This document shows positions 44,669 through 54,295 of a DNA stretch of 64,000 nt, in pieces. The position numbers and the translations under genes are program-made. This DNA is from Ferruginibacter sp. (GTDB lineage Bacteria; Bacteroidota; Bacteroidia; Chitinophagales; Chitinophagaceae), in assembly GCA_016786725.1 (NCBI GenBank), contig JAEUVU010000003.1, positions 124,001 to 188,000 on the forward strand. Reading direction: 5' to 3'. Numbering within the stretch: position 1 is the first letter of the stretch; each line of letters starts with the position of its first letter. Under the pieces are notes generated by a model. The model was given only the letters and a program-made list of their open reading frames with translations, had not been told where the DNA came from and made no database searches.

Positions 44669-46633
44669 ATGAAATTATTCTTTGTGATCGCCTTCTTTTC
44701 TGTTTTACATATCCGTGCCAAGGCACAGGAAAATATTTACCCCGCTTACACTGGTAATGATCTTGGATTGATTTATTCAAAAACATCATCGCAGTTTCGC
44801 ATCTGGGCGCCTGCGGCAACCAAAGTGCGGTTAAGCTTTTATAAAAACTCCACCGGTGGAGATGCATATAAGATAATTGAGTTGAAAAGATCTGTTCAGG
44901 GAACCTGGATAACAACACTGCCCGGCAACCATGCAGGAACATACTATACATTTTCTGTTGAGCACAACGGCAAATGGCTGGATGAAGTACCAGACCCATA
45001 CGCCAAAGCAGTTGGCACCAATGGCAAGCGGGCAATGATTGTTGACCTGGCAAAAACAAACCCTGATGGCTGGGCTGCAGATAAATCGCCTGTATTAAAA
45101 AACCTAACCGATGCAATTATTTATGAACTGCATGTTCGTGATGCCAGCATTGATGCCGGCAGCGGCATGGCCAACAAAGGAAAATTTTTAGGACTTACAG
45201 AAACCGGAACTAAAAATACAGCCGGGCAATCCACCGGCCTTGATCATTTGGTGCAGCTTGGTGTAACACATATTCACCTGTTGCCCTTTTTCGACTACAA
45301 TTCCAATGATGAAAGCGAAACACAAAATCCTCAATACAACTGGGGTTACGATCCGCTTAATTATAATACTCCTGAAGGAACTTATGCAACCAATGCCGCT
45401 GATGGTGCAGTACGTATAAAAGAAATGAAACAATTAGTTCAGGCTTTTCATAAGAAAGGACTGGCTGTTGTAATGGATGTTGTTTACAATCATACCGGCC
45501 TTACTGCGAAAAGTAATTTTAATCAAATAGTACCGGATTATTATTACCGTAAAACCAAGGATGGTAAATACAGTGATGCTACAGCTTGCGGCAATGAAAC
45601 TGCCAGCGAAAAAGCGATGATGCGGAAGTTTATGATCGAATCGGTTTTGTATTGGGTAAAAGAATATCATGTTGATGGTTTCAGGTTCGACCTGATGGGT
45701 GTGCATGATATTGAAACGATGAACATGATTTCTGCAGCACTGAAAAAAATTAAGCCGGACATCTTGTTATACGGCGAAGGATGGACAGCCGGTGAATCTA
45801 CCTTGCCCGAAAACAAACGTGCACTAAAAAAGTATGCATCACAACTGAATAATATTGCTGTGTTTAGTGACGATCTGCGTGACGGGATTAAAGGCAGTGT
45901 GTTTGAAGCTAAAGAAAGGGGCTTTGCCACCGGCGATATCACAAAAGCCGAAAGCATAAAGTTTGGAATTGTTGCAGCAACCCAACACCCGCAGGTAGAT
46001 TATAAAAAAGTGAACTACAGCAAAGCTCCTTATACAAATTCGCCTGGCAGTGTTATCAGCTATGTTGAATGTCATGATAACAATACACTCTGGGATAAAA
46101 TAGCCATCAGCACACCGGGCGCAGCCAATGAAGAACGCATCAACATGCACAAACTGGCTTTATCAATTGTGCTTACCAGCCAGGGCATTTCATTTTTACA
46201 TGCCGGTACCGAATTCCTGCGCAGCAAAAAAGGAATTGAAAATTCCTACAACAAACCAGACAGCATCAACGCCATTGACTGGAATTTAAAAACCGTCAAC
46301 AACGATGTATTTAAATATGTGCAGCAACTCATCAGCCTGCGTAAAGCGCATCCTGCTTTCAGAATGCAGACTCAAACGCAAATACAAAGAAACCTTAGTT
46401 TTTTACCTGCATCATCCGGCATCATTGGTTACCGCTTAAATGGCAGCGCTGTTAATGATACATGGAAAGACATTCAGGTATGGTTTAACGGCAATGCAAC
46501 TGAACAGCCATTGCCAACCCAATGGACTGCCGGGTATAAAACTGCTGTATTGGATAATGAATTTGTTACAGCAACTTCGGTTGAACAATCAATTATTAAA
46601 GGATATAGCTGTGTGATATTGTACAGAGATTGA
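44669..46633 (+). CDS. pulA: Type I pullulanase (GH13)
   Basis: This 654-residue secreted enzyme (signal ending RAKAQ) cleaves alpha-1,6 branches of pullulan, starch or glycogen. An N-terminal CBM48 domain (about 40-105; FRIWAPAATKVRLSFY) precedes the GH13 barrel with the conserved regions YNWGYDPLNYNTPEG (the YNWGYDP signature of pullulanases), VVMDVVYNHTG, DGFRFDLMG (nucleophile Asp), ILLYGEGW (acid Glu) and YVECHDNNTLWDK. The C-terminal beta domain is normal. It points to periplasmic or surface alpha-glucan use, although no sus genes lie nearby. Confidence 0.93.
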   Translation: MKLFFVIAFFSVLHIRAKAQENIYPAYTGNDLGLIYSKTSSQFRIWAPAATKVRLSFYKNSTGGDAYKIIELKRSVQGTWITTLPGNHAGTYYTFSVEHNGKWLDEVPDPYAKAVGTNGKRAMIVDLAKTNPDGWAADKSPVLKNLTDAIIYELHVRDASIDAGSGMANKGKFLGLTETGTKNTAGQSTGLDHLVQLGVTHIHLLPFFDYNSNDESETQNPQYNWGYDPLNYNTPEGTYATNAADGAVRIKEMKQLVQAFHKKGLAVVMDVVYNHTGLTAKSNFNQIVPDYYYRKTKDGKYSDATACGNETASEKAMMRKFMIESVLYWVKEYHVDGFRFDLMGVHDIETMNMISAALKKIKPDILLYGEGWTAGESTLPENKRALKKYASQLNNIAVFSDDLRDGIKGSVFEAKERGFATGDITKAESIKFGIVAATQHPQVDYKKVNYSKAPYTNSPGSVISYVECHDNNTLWDKIAISTPGAANEERINMHKLALSIVLTSQGISFLHAGTEFLRSKKGIENSYNKPDSINAIDWNLKTVNNDVFKYVQQLISLRKAHPAFRMQTQTQIQRNLSFLPASSGIIGYRLNGSAVNDTWKDIQVWFNGNATEQPLPTQWTAGYKTAVLDNEFVTATSVEQSIIKGYSCVILYRD

Positions 46634-46751
46634 GTTGCCTGCCTGAGATTTTCAGCGATAATTCCCAACTTTTTGCCATTACAATAAGTTTTGGGGTTAT
46701 AAATATCCCCGGTATCAGGGCATTTATCAGGCAACCAAAAATGAAGCCATT

Positions 46752-47312
46752 TTATTTTTTCAGGTGCCGCAGATCAAGCTCCGGCTTTTTGCCTTGTATG
46801 TTTGCATAGAAGAAAATGATCTTTTCCATGTCAGCAGTTTCATCATCGCCCGGAAAAAATGCATCGCCGATTACTACCAGTTTGTTTGCATAATCAAAGC
46901 CGATGGGCACAATAGGCACACCTGCTTTTTTGGCTATATAATAAAAGCCGGTTCGTAAGCTATCAACTCTTTTGCGTGTGCCTTCGGGCGAAAGCCCCAG
47001 CATAAAATTTTCGTTGGCATTGAATAATTCAACAACCTGGTCAACCAGGCCATGCTTGCTGAAACGGTCAACCGGGGTGCCGCCTAATTTTCGCAGTATC
47101 CAGCCAAGCGGCCCAACAAACAATTCTTTTTTTCCTAAAAATTTTGCGTTTGTAATATTAAGATGCTGCCTTGCTGCCAGCCCCACCATCACATCAACCC
47201 AATGCGTATGTGGCGCAACAGCCAGCACCATTTTTTTGTATTGATACGGAAAGCTGCCTGAAATTTTCCAGCCGAATATTTTCCAGTAAAATTTTAAAAA
47301 GAGGCGGTGCAT
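46752..47312 (-). CDS. 1-acyl-glycerol-3-phosphate acyltransferase-like (PlsC fold)
   Basis: This 186-residue acyltransferase is of the LPLAT superfamily. The HX4D motif is APHTHWVD (about 33-40) and the second motif is LGLSPEGTRKR, with the loop GTPVDRF between them. It probably acylates lysophosphatidate or a related lipid at the inner membrane. It is shorter than typical PlsC (about 240 residues) but contains the complete core. Single-gene unit; divergent to 47386. Confidence 0.85.
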   Translation of the reverse strand: MHRLFLKFYWKIFGWKISGSFPYQYKKMVLAVAPHTHWVDVMVGLAARQHLNITNAKFLGKKELFVGPLGWILRKLGGTPVDRFSKHGLVDQVVELFNANENFMLGLSPEGTRKRVDSLRTGFYYIAKKAGVPIVPIGFDYANKLVVIGDAFFPGDDETADMEKIIFFYANIQGKKPELDLRHLKK

Positions 47313-47385
47313 GCCGGCAAGTTAGCGTTTCTCATTTAATGCAGCACACAAATAAATGCCTTAACTTTCCTGTACGTTTTGCTTT

Positions 47386-49032
47386 ATGATGAATACCGCT
47401 TCACCTGTTACCAGACTATTCTCTATTCGTAATCAATACGGAAAAGAAACTGCAACTGAAAAATTAAAATTGCTGCAGCAGGTTAATATTAAAAATATCA
47501 AAAGCAAAAAAGCAGCACAGTCACTTTACACAGCGCTGTTGTTTTTACAGGCCTATCCTGATAATAAAATAATTTATAAGGCAACAGAAGAAATACTGAT
47601 CAAACTGCATCAGCAGGTTGAACAAAATGCAGCCCTGCAATACAATCTTTACAACAGCGGCCTTACCGGTACAACCATTTGTGCGGCCTTTAGTTTTGAA
47701 ATGGTGAAATGGTTAAGAAGAACCAGGCCTTCAGAAATTAAGTTCAATTCATTTGAAGCGGATGACGACCAAATACAGGCCTTTATTTCGGTAATAATGA
47801 GTAAAGCAGAGTCAGAAATTTTCCAGGATGGCAATGCTGAATGGAAAAGCTGGTTAAAAGATCTGCGGAAGCCGGACGAAGATATTTTAGATCAGTTGAT
47901 CGCAATTTTCGACAGCACTGATATAAGGCCAGAAGTAAAAGATGAGATATGGAATGCCATCGGTATCAATGTAGAAATTAAACTTACATCGCATTGTTGT
48001 TTACCGGCATCGCTTGTAAAAACTTTCTATCATCGTTCTTTATTAAGAAAGAATTACAGTAAGCAAGTTGTAAAACCTGTTGCTGTTAAGCTGAATGACA
48101 AAGAAGCAGAACAGATCATTGACTGCAGCAGGATGATCATGATCCGTCATCTGCGTGAAATAGATCCTTCCACTTTTACTTCTGCCAAACTTGTTTCTTA
48201 CTATCATTTGCAAAGGGGTATTTCAATTGCATTGATGGAAATGGTGGCCGAACGCCGCCATCCCATTGACAGCTATATGGGCTATACCGTTTTTAAAAAC
48301 GGGTTGCCGGTTGCGTACGCAGGCTCCTGGATTTTGTTTGACAGCGGCCGTATTGGCCTGAATGTTTTTCCCGATTACCGGGGCGGAGAAACAAGATATA
48401 TTTTTGAACAGGTATTGCAACTGCATGCGCAGGTGTATCATTTAAAACGTTTTACGGTTGATCCATACCAAATCGGGAAGGATAACAGCGATGGAATTCG
48501 TTCAGGAGCATTCTGGGTTTACTATCATGCCGGCTTCCGGCCTGTAGAAAGTCAGCAAAGAGAAATTGCCGCCAATGAAGCAGCAAGGATCAAAGCTGAA
48601 AAAAAGTACCGTACTGCTGCTGCTGTTTTAAAAACACTTGCCGAATCAAGAATGGAGTTGAAACTGCAAAAAAATGCAGCAGGCTTTGATGCTACAGACC
48701 TGAGCAGGCTTTACGCTAACATCATTGCAAAGAAATACAAGGGAGATCGTGTAACTGCTGAAAAAGATGTTGCAAAAAAACTGGCTTCCATCTTACAAAT
48801 AAAAAACTACCAGGATGCCAGTATGAATTTTGTTTTAAAGAACTGGGCTTTATTTTTATTGTGTAAAGAAAAAGAGATCAGGAAGGACAAAAGCCTGAAA
48901 CAATCTTTAAAAACACTCTTCAATTTAAAGGCAACCGGTAGTGAAGAAGCTTATATAAATGCTTTGCAAAAAAATAGTACGCTGCGAAAGCTGATAGAAG
49001 AGATAGTAGAAATTTATATGAATAAAAGCTGA
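47386..49032 (+). CDS. Unknown 548-residue protein with GNAT-like centre
   Basis: I do not recognise this gene. The first 190 residues are helical and HEAT-like (QSLYTALLFLQAYPDNKIIY, ILDQLIAIFDSTDIRPEVKD). In the middle, about 290-370, GYTVFKNGLPVAYAGSWILF followed by RIGLNVFPDYRGGETRYIFE has the strand-turn-strand layout of a GNAT acyltransferase acceptor/cofactor region. The end is Lys-rich and helical (KAEKKYRTAAAVLKTL). No signal peptide. It precedes fhs by 49 bases on the same strand. A protein or small-molecule acyltransferase is possible, unproven. Confidence 0.7.
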   Translation: MMNTASPVTRLFSIRNQYGKETATEKLKLLQQVNIKNIKSKKAAQSLYTALLFLQAYPDNKIIYKATEEILIKLHQQVEQNAALQYNLYNSGLTGTTICAAFSFEMVKWLRRTRPSEIKFNSFEADDDQIQAFISVIMSKAESEIFQDGNAEWKSWLKDLRKPDEDILDQLIAIFDSTDIRPEVKDEIWNAIGINVEIKLTSHCCLPASLVKTFYHRSLLRKNYSKQVVKPVAVKLNDKEAEQIIDCSRMIMIRHLREIDPSTFTSAKLVSYYHLQRGISIALMEMVAERRHPIDSYMGYTVFKNGLPVAYAGSWILFDSGRIGLNVFPDYRGGETRYIFEQVLQLHAQVYHLKRFTVDPYQIGKDNSDGIRSGAFWVYYHAGFRPVESQQREIAANEAARIKAEKKYRTAAAVLKTLAESRMELKLQKNAAGFDATDLSRLYANIIAKKYKGDRVTAEKDVAKKLASILQIKNYQDASMNFVLKNWALFLLCKEKEIRKDKSLKQSLKTLFNLKATGSEEAYINALQKNSTLRKLIEEIVEIYMNKS

Positions 49033-49081
49033 CGATGTAAAATTCATTTATATTTATAAGACTCTAATTAAATCATAGACC

Positions 49082-50746
49082 ATGAAATCAGATTATGAAA
49101 TAGCCCAGGAAAATATCAGCCAGCCGATAACTGCAATAGCAGAAAAAATGGGACTGCCGTATGAAATGCTGATCCCTTATGGGCGCAATAAAGCCAAGAT
49201 AGATATTCAGCATTTTGATGAAAAAAAAGTGGCAGAATCAAAACTTATCCTGGTTACTGCCATTACACCAACCAAAGCCGGTATTGGTAAAACAACCACC
49301 TCTGTTGGCCTTGCCGATGGATTAAATAAGCTGGGAAAGAAAGTAGTGCTTGCTTTGCGTGAACCTTCGCTTGGCCCCTGTTTTGGCATGAAGGGCGGAG
49401 CGGCCGGCGGCGGTTACAGCCAGGTGGTTCCTATGGAAGAAATCAATCTTCATTTTACCGGCGACTTTCATGCAATTACCGCAGCCAATAATAACCTGGC
49501 AGCTTTACTTGATAATTTCAGGTTTTACAACCGGGGCAAACCCGAAGGCATAAAAACAGTTTTATGGAAACGTTGCTTAGATGTGAATGACCGTGTGCTG
49601 CGTAAAATTGTTACTGCATTGGATACGCCCAATAATGGCATACCATCCGAAACCGGTTTTGTAATTACACCGGCCAGCGAAATTATGGCGGTACTTTGTT
49701 TATCAGAAGGGCTGGAAGAGCTGCGAAAAAAAATTGACAACATTCTACTCGGCTTCACTTTTGCTGATGACCCTTTTACAACAAAAGACCTGGGTGTTAC
49801 AGGTGCAATAACGGCTTTGCTGAAAGATGCCATTCAACCCAACCTGGTGCAAACTTTAGAAGGTACACCTGCCATGATACATGGCGGGCCTTTTGCCAAT
49901 ATTGCTCATGGATGTAATTCGCTGATGGCAACAAAAACAGCGTTGCAGTTTGGAGATTATGTTGTTACCGAAGCTGGTTTTGCAACCGATCTGGGTGCCG
50001 AAAAATTCTTCAACATCAAATGCCGCAAAGCAGGATTAAAACCGGCCATGAGTGTACTGGTGGCTACATCGCAGGCATTAAAACTAAGCGGCGGTGCCGA
50101 TGCGAAAACGATGATGCTGCCCGACCTGGAGGTGCTTAAGAAGGGAACACGCAATCTTGAAAAACACATTTCAATACTTAAATCATTCGGGCAAAAAGTA
50201 CTGGTGGTACTTAACCGTTATCATTTTGATACAGCCGAAGAAATTAGCTGGCTGCGTAACTGGTGTGCCGAAAAAGAAGTTTCCTTTGCGGTGAACGATG
50301 GTTTTACAAACGGAGGCGAAGGCGCATTGGAAATGGCACAGGCCGTAGTTGATATCTGTGAAAACCCATCACCGGCCATACAACATACCTATGAACTGAG
50401 TGATGATATTGAAACCAAGATCCGCAAAATTGTTACCACCATTTACGGTGGTACCGATGTAGTGCTTTATAAAAAAGCACAGGATATGATCAAGAAAATA
50501 AAAAAACTGGGCCTTGAACACCTGCCGGTTTGTATGGCCAAAACACAATATTCCTTTACACATAATCCTCTGTTGAGCGGCCTTGATGGTGATTTTAAAA
50601 TTGATGTTGATGACCTGGTGATCAACCAGGGCGCAGGTTTTATTGTAGCTGTTTGCGGCGAAATGGTGCGTATGCCCGGTCTGCCCAAAATGCCACAGGC
50701 AAATAATATTGATGTGGTGGGAGGGAAGATCATTGGAGTGAGCTGA
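49082..50746 (+). CDS. fhs: Formate-tetrahydrofolate ligase
   Basis: This 554-residue one-carbon enzyme joins formate to tetrahydrofolate with ATP. It has the P-loop ITPTKAGIGKTTTSVGLADG, REPSLGPCFGMKGGAAGGGY, NLHFTGDFHAITAANNNLAA and GFVITPASEIMAVLCL, plus the C-terminal GAGFIVAVCGEMVRMPGLPK, so the enzyme is complete and of normal length. A role in feeding purine and formyl-Met synthesis is general to the family. No regulator or riboswitch is seen upstream. Confidence 0.97.
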   Translation: MKSDYEIAQENISQPITAIAEKMGLPYEMLIPYGRNKAKIDIQHFDEKKVAESKLILVTAITPTKAGIGKTTTSVGLADGLNKLGKKVVLALREPSLGPCFGMKGGAAGGGYSQVVPMEEINLHFTGDFHAITAANNNLAALLDNFRFYNRGKPEGIKTVLWKRCLDVNDRVLRKIVTALDTPNNGIPSETGFVITPASEIMAVLCLSEGLEELRKKIDNILLGFTFADDPFTTKDLGVTGAITALLKDAIQPNLVQTLEGTPAMIHGGPFANIAHGCNSLMATKTALQFGDYVVTEAGFATDLGAEKFFNIKCRKAGLKPAMSVLVATSQALKLSGGADAKTMMLPDLEVLKKGTRNLEKHISILKSFGQKVLVVLNRYHFDTAEEISWLRNWCAEKEVSFAVNDGFTNGGEGALEMAQAVVDICENPSPAIQHTYELSDDIETKIRKIVTTIYGGTDVVLYKKAQDMIKKIKKLGLEHLPVCMAKTQYSFTHNPLLSGLDGDFKIDVDDLVINQGAGFIVAVCGEMVRMPGLPKMPQANNIDVVGGKIIGVS

Positions 50747-50767
50747 TGTTTTTGTAAAAAGCGCTGG

Positions 50768-51550
50768 TCAGCTTTTGCGGGGAGGCATCGGTATCAAGGC
50801 GCTAGTTCGTTTTTTATATGCCTGAAATGCAGCGTTGCCTTCGTATTTTTTTTCAAGCATAGGTATGCCGGAAACAAATAACAGCAGGAAAGTGATGGTA
50901 AGCGGACTGACGATAAAATAAAAACTGTTTGTAAGAGGAATGGTGATGATGAATATACTCCACCACATCACTATCTCGCCAAAATAATTCGGGTGCCGGC
51001 TGTATTTCCATAACCCGCTTTGTATTACCAGGCCTTTGTTTTTTTGGTTCGACTTAAAGGCAGCAAGCTGCCAGTCTGCCACCGCCTGAAAATAAAAACC
51101 AATGAACCAGCCGCATAAACCGATCCATGTAAAAATATTCCATCTTACCAAACCTGCAGCAGCGGCATGTATAACCGGCGAAATGATGATCATCAAAAAT
51201 AAACCCTGCAGCAAAAAAACCTGTAAATAACTCCGCAGGTAAAAATAGCTGCCCCACTCATCACGCCATGCTTTGTACCGGTAATCTTCTGTTTTGTTTT
51301 TATTTCTGGTGTAGATGTGCAGGCCCAGCCGCAGACCCCAGGCTGTAACAAGCGCATACAAAACTTTTACAACAGCCGAAGAAGGATATCTGATAAAAAG
51401 AAAAGCACAGATGATGATGTAACCGATGCCCCAGGCAATATCGGCCACATCATTTCTTTTTACATAAACAGCAATGGCAAACCATATAGTTGCGTAAATA
51501 AAAATGATGAGGTTGCAGTATAAAAAAGCGGCTAACATCAGCCAACCCAT
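50768..51550 (-). CDS. DUF1295 membrane protein (steroid reductase/ICMT fold)
   Basis: This 260-residue protein has about six TM segments. The diagnostic end is QSGLWKYSRHPNYFGEIVMW ... GIPMLEKKYEGNAAFQAYKK, the NADPH-type binding region shared by DUF1295 proteins and sterol or fatty-acid reductases. Substrate unknown; lipid modification is likely. Its start overlaps the DUF2177 gene by 13 bases, so the pair is co-translated; an internal ATG four codons later is another possible start. Confidence 0.85.
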   Translation of the reverse strand: MGWLMLAAFLYCNLIIFIYATIWFAIAVYVKRNDVADIAWGIGYIIICAFLFIRYPSSAVVKVLYALVTAWGLRLGLHIYTRNKNKTEDYRYKAWRDEWGSYFYLRSYLQVFLLQGLFLMIIISPVIHAAAAGLVRWNIFTWIGLCGWFIGFYFQAVADWQLAAFKSNQKNKGLVIQSGLWKYSRHPNYFGEIVMWWSIFIITIPLTNSFYFIVSPLTITFLLLFVSGIPMLEKKYEGNAAFQAYKKRTSALIPMPPRKS

Positions 51551-51945
51551 TTTACAATATAGAAACCTGCCGTACTCACAATACCGGTAAGAACCATGCC
51601 CCAGATGATATCAATAAAAACTATTTGCAGCGGCCAGTTTTTCAGTGTGGCAAGGTTTGTAAGATCGTAAGTGGCATAGGTAAAAAAACCAAACAGAGCG
51701 CCGGCAATAATTGCTTTTGCTAAAGAGTTTTTTTCAACCGCAGGCAGTATGGCAAAATAAAAGATGCCGATAATAAACAACAGATAAAAAATAATGGCAG
51801 CAGGCCAGTTTACTTTATCGCTCAAAAAATTACCCAGGTATTTTTTATAGATGCCTTTGGCAATAAAACCAAGCCAGGCCATATCCACGGCAAAAAAAAC
51901 AACGGCAGTAAGCAGGTAGCTGATGATGAGCCTGGAAAAAGACAT
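51538..51945 (-). CDS. DUF2177 membrane protein
   Basis: This 135-residue four-TM protein matches DUF2177: FAVDMAWLGFIAKGIYKKYL, ALFGFFTYATYDLTNLATLK and IVFIDIIWGMVLTG. Family function is unknown. It is often found near DUF1295 and lipid-modifying genes, as here with an overlapping DUF1295 gene. A palindromic repeat lies about 50 bases upstream. Confidence 0.88.
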   Translation of the reverse strand: MSFSRLIISYLLTAVVFFAVDMAWLGFIAKGIYKKYLGNFLSDKVNWPAAIIFYLLFIIGIFYFAILPAVEKNSLAKAIIAGALFGFFTYATYDLTNLATLKNWPLQIVFIDIIWGMVLTGIVSTAGFYIVKWVG

Positions 51946-51994
51946 GCTTAAAGTTAAGCAAATGAACTTTACCGGTTGTATTTAAAATTGTCGC

Positions 51995-52056
51995 AAGGGT
52001 TGCCAACCTTTTTTCGGAGAGTTTTGAGTTTGAAACCATAAAAGGTGGCAACCCTT
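51995..52056. repeat. Palindrome aagggttgcca type
   Basis: aagggttgccaacctttt (51995-52012) pairs with aaaaggtggcaaccctt (52040-52056), with one bulge. It lies between two divergent genes, 26 bases before the aminotransferase start. Confidence 0.8.
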
Positions 52057-52082
52057 TAATAAAAATGACATTATATTTGGTG

Positions 52083-53246
52083 ATGCAAAATCTTAAACAA
52101 CATTTTTTACTGAGAGACGATATCACCTATCTCAACTTTGGCTCTTTCGGCGCCTGTCCAAAACCTGTTTTTGAAAAGTACCAGCAGTTTCAACTGGAGC
52201 TTGAACAGGAGCCGGTTCAGTTCATCACCGTAAGCGGATTAAAATATCTTGAACAAGCAAGAGAAGCGCTGGGCAGTTATCTGCACTGCCATAAAGATGA
52301 TTTAGTGTATGTTACCAATCCATCTTATGCAGTAAATGCTGTGGCAAAAAGTTTTGATCTTAAACCCGGCGATGAGATACTTACCACTGATCTTGAATAC
52401 GGCGCCTGTGATAAAGCCTGGGAATACTATTGCGAAAAAACAGGAGCGGTTTATGTGCGGCAACCGGTATCGCTGCCGGTACAATCAAAAGAAGAATTTA
52501 TTACAAACTTTTTTAAAGGGCTGACAGGTAAAACAAAACTGGTTTTCATCAGCCATATTACAAGCAGCACTGCCCTGCGTTTTCCGGTTGAGGAAATTTG
52601 TGCCATTGCAAAAGAAAAAGGCATCATGACTTTTGTGGATGGGGCACATGCACCGGGACAGGCCCCTTTGAATTTGCAGGATTCGCCTTTTGATTTTTAC
52701 ACCGGAGCCTGCCACAAATGGATGATGACACCCAAGGGCAGTTCTTTCCTGTATGTAAAAAAAGAACACCAGCACATGGTTGATCCGCTGATTGTGAGCT
52801 GGGGGTATAATGCTTTGTTCCCTTCGCACTCAATATTCCTCGATTATCACCAGATGAATGGCACAAGAGATTATTCTGCTTTTTTAACCATACCTGCGGC
52901 TATTGAATTTATGCAGCAGCACAACTGGGAGCAGGTTGCTGCTGATTGCAGAAAGCTGGTGCAGCAAAACGCTCCTGCATTTTGTGAACTGTTGGGAAGC
53001 AAACCGCTTGCGCCGGTCAATGATGATTTTATTTTACAACTCTTCAGTGCTGAAATAAAAGCGCCGGAACCGGAAAAATTATACCGGCATTTTTATGATG
53101 AATATAAAATTGAGATACCGGTTATGCGGCATGGCGATAAGGTTTACCTGCGCTATTCCATCAATGCATTCAACAACCAGCAAGACCTGGATAATTTGTT
53201 TGATGCTATTAAAGACATAAAAAGCAAAACCGGTTTAATTAAGTAA
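52083..53246 (+). CDS. Class V aminotransferase (isopenicillin-N-epimerase-like)
   Basis: From the ATG at 52083 this is a 387-residue PLP enzyme with YLNFGSFGACPKPVFEKYQQ, TSSTALRFPVEEICAIAKEK, TFVDGAHAPGQAPLNL and the PLP lysine in TGACHKWMMTPKGSSFLYV. This is the pattern of the CefD/isopenicillin N epimerase and cysteine desulfurase-like branch of class V. Real substrates of such genes in Bacteroidota are unknown. The ATG at 52065 (adding MTLYLV) is less likely. It is transcribed alone and ends at a bidirectional terminator. Confidence 0.88.
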   Translation: MQNLKQHFLLRDDITYLNFGSFGACPKPVFEKYQQFQLELEQEPVQFITVSGLKYLEQAREALGSYLHCHKDDLVYVTNPSYAVNAVAKSFDLKPGDEILTTDLEYGACDKAWEYYCEKTGAVYVRQPVSLPVQSKEEFITNFFKGLTGKTKLVFISHITSSTALRFPVEEICAIAKEKGIMTFVDGAHAPGQAPLNLQDSPFDFYTGACHKWMMTPKGSSFLYVKKEHQHMVDPLIVSWGYNALFPSHSIFLDYHQMNGTRDYSAFLTIPAAIEFMQQHNWEQVAADCRKLVQQNAPAFCELLGSKPLAPVNDDFILQLFSAEIKAPEPEKLYRHFYDEYKIEIPVMRHGDKVYLRYSINAFNNQQDLDNLFDAIKDIKSKTGLIK

Positions 53247-53266
53247 ATGAGAGCTACATAACTACG

Positions 53267-53301
53267 TAAAAAAATCCCTGCTAAACTTTAGCAGGGATTT
53301 C
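53267..53301. terminator. Bidirectional terminator
   Basis: A 13-bp stem (aaatccctgctaa/ttagcagggattt) with a three-base loop lies between the aminotransferase and the convergent secreted protein. Confidence 0.88.
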
Positions 53302-53318
53302 TATAATAAGTCAAAAAT

Positions 53319-54155
53319 TTATTTGCAACCTACCCAGGTTCTTCTTTCCATATCAAATAACCACCAGATACCATTGCTGTACGCAAAATTAAAAGAGGGT
53401 TCTGCTTTAGCTGTTTCCGGTAATTTTAATGTCTGGCGTAAAAAACCATCTTTTATGTTATATAGTTCAACCTGGTACAAATTTGTGTTTAATACAGCGA
53501 TCTCGGAGCCCGGAATATTGGTAGCAATTACATTGGTGTAATTGTAATCTTCATTTGACACCTCAGCATCTTCATCTTCTCCTGCACCATCAACTTTTTT
53601 TCTTCCCCAATGGATCTGAACAGAATCAACAGCCACAGGGTTTGCTTTAGCGGAACCTTCGGAATAACGGATCACCCTGCTGCCTTTAAGAAAAAAAACT
53701 TGTTTTAATTTATTATCGTAAGACCCAACGCATTGTTCAGTTGGCTGGTTCATGCCTTCGTATTTTGTTTTAAAATCTTTCGGCATTCCTTTGGGATCAA
53801 GGTCGTAACTGATCCAGCCAAGGTTGCTGTAAGTATTCGCCATAATCCTGTTTGCTGTGGTATTGTACCATATCCCTCTTATATCCTGCATGGTTGTAAG
53901 ATCATCATCGGAAAGTCTTTTACCTGCAACATCAAACACAGCCATAGGATAGCCCATATTGCCACAAAACGCAGCATAGTATTTTTTGGTCAATGGGTTC
54001 CAGCAAACACCGGCGCCACGGGTTCCGGGCATATCATCGTCAACGGTTTTGGGCATCTTTAATTCCATCACCTGTTTTAAGTTTCGGTTTTGTGCAAGCA
54101 GCCCTGTTGAGGAAAATAAAGTAAGGGCAATAATAAAAGCAATATACTTTTTCAT
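53319..54155 (-). CDS. Secreted beta-propeller-like protein
   Basis: This 278-residue protein has a signal peptide (ending LLAQ) and a mature part with repeated strand cores: GVCWNPLTKKYYAAFCGNMG, DIRGIWYNTTANRIMANTYS, CVGSYDNKLKQVFFLKGSRV and FAYSNGIWWLFDMERRTWVG. The spacing resembles a small six- or seven-bladed propeller, but no family is recognised and no catalytic residues are evident. Single gene on the minus strand. The asnS hairpin at 54222-54260 lies upstream of it. Confidence 0.7.
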   Translation of the reverse strand: MKKYIAFIIALTLFSSTGLLAQNRNLKQVMELKMPKTVDDDMPGTRGAGVCWNPLTKKYYAAFCGNMGYPMAVFDVAGKRLSDDDLTTMQDIRGIWYNTTANRIMANTYSNLGWISYDLDPKGMPKDFKTKYEGMNQPTEQCVGSYDNKLKQVFFLKGSRVIRYSEGSAKANPVAVDSVQIHWGRKKVDGAGEDEDAEVSNEDYNYTNVIATNIPGSEIAVLNTNLYQVELYNIKDGFLRQTLKLPETAKAEPSFNFAYSNGIWWLFDMERRTWVGCK

Positions 54156-54221
54156 GATCTTTTTTATTTCAAAGATTGATAAAGTATTTGATAATTACTA
54201 TACCGTGTGCAGGGTATTTAT

Positions 54222-54260
54222 TTAAAAAGCCGGTCCGCCAAAGGCGGACCGGCTTTTTAA
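54222..54260 (-). terminator. Terminator of asnS
   Basis: A perfect 18-bp stem (core agccggtccgcc) with a three-base loop, 35 bases after the asnS stop, is followed on the minus strand by T/A-rich sequence. Confidence 0.88.
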
Positions 54261-54295
54261 TCTGCGAAATCATAAAGAAATCAAATAAATCAGCG

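Noticed and set aside
46634..46735. Inverted gttgcctg...caggcaac after the pullulanase gene
   Set aside because: Arms of eight bases are about 90 bases apart; too weak to call a terminator or mobile-element end.
52072..52079. TATATTTG box just before the class V aminotransferase
   Set aside because: It fits TAnnTTTG but is so near the ATG at 52083 that transcription would start at or after it, and no spaced -33 box is visible.
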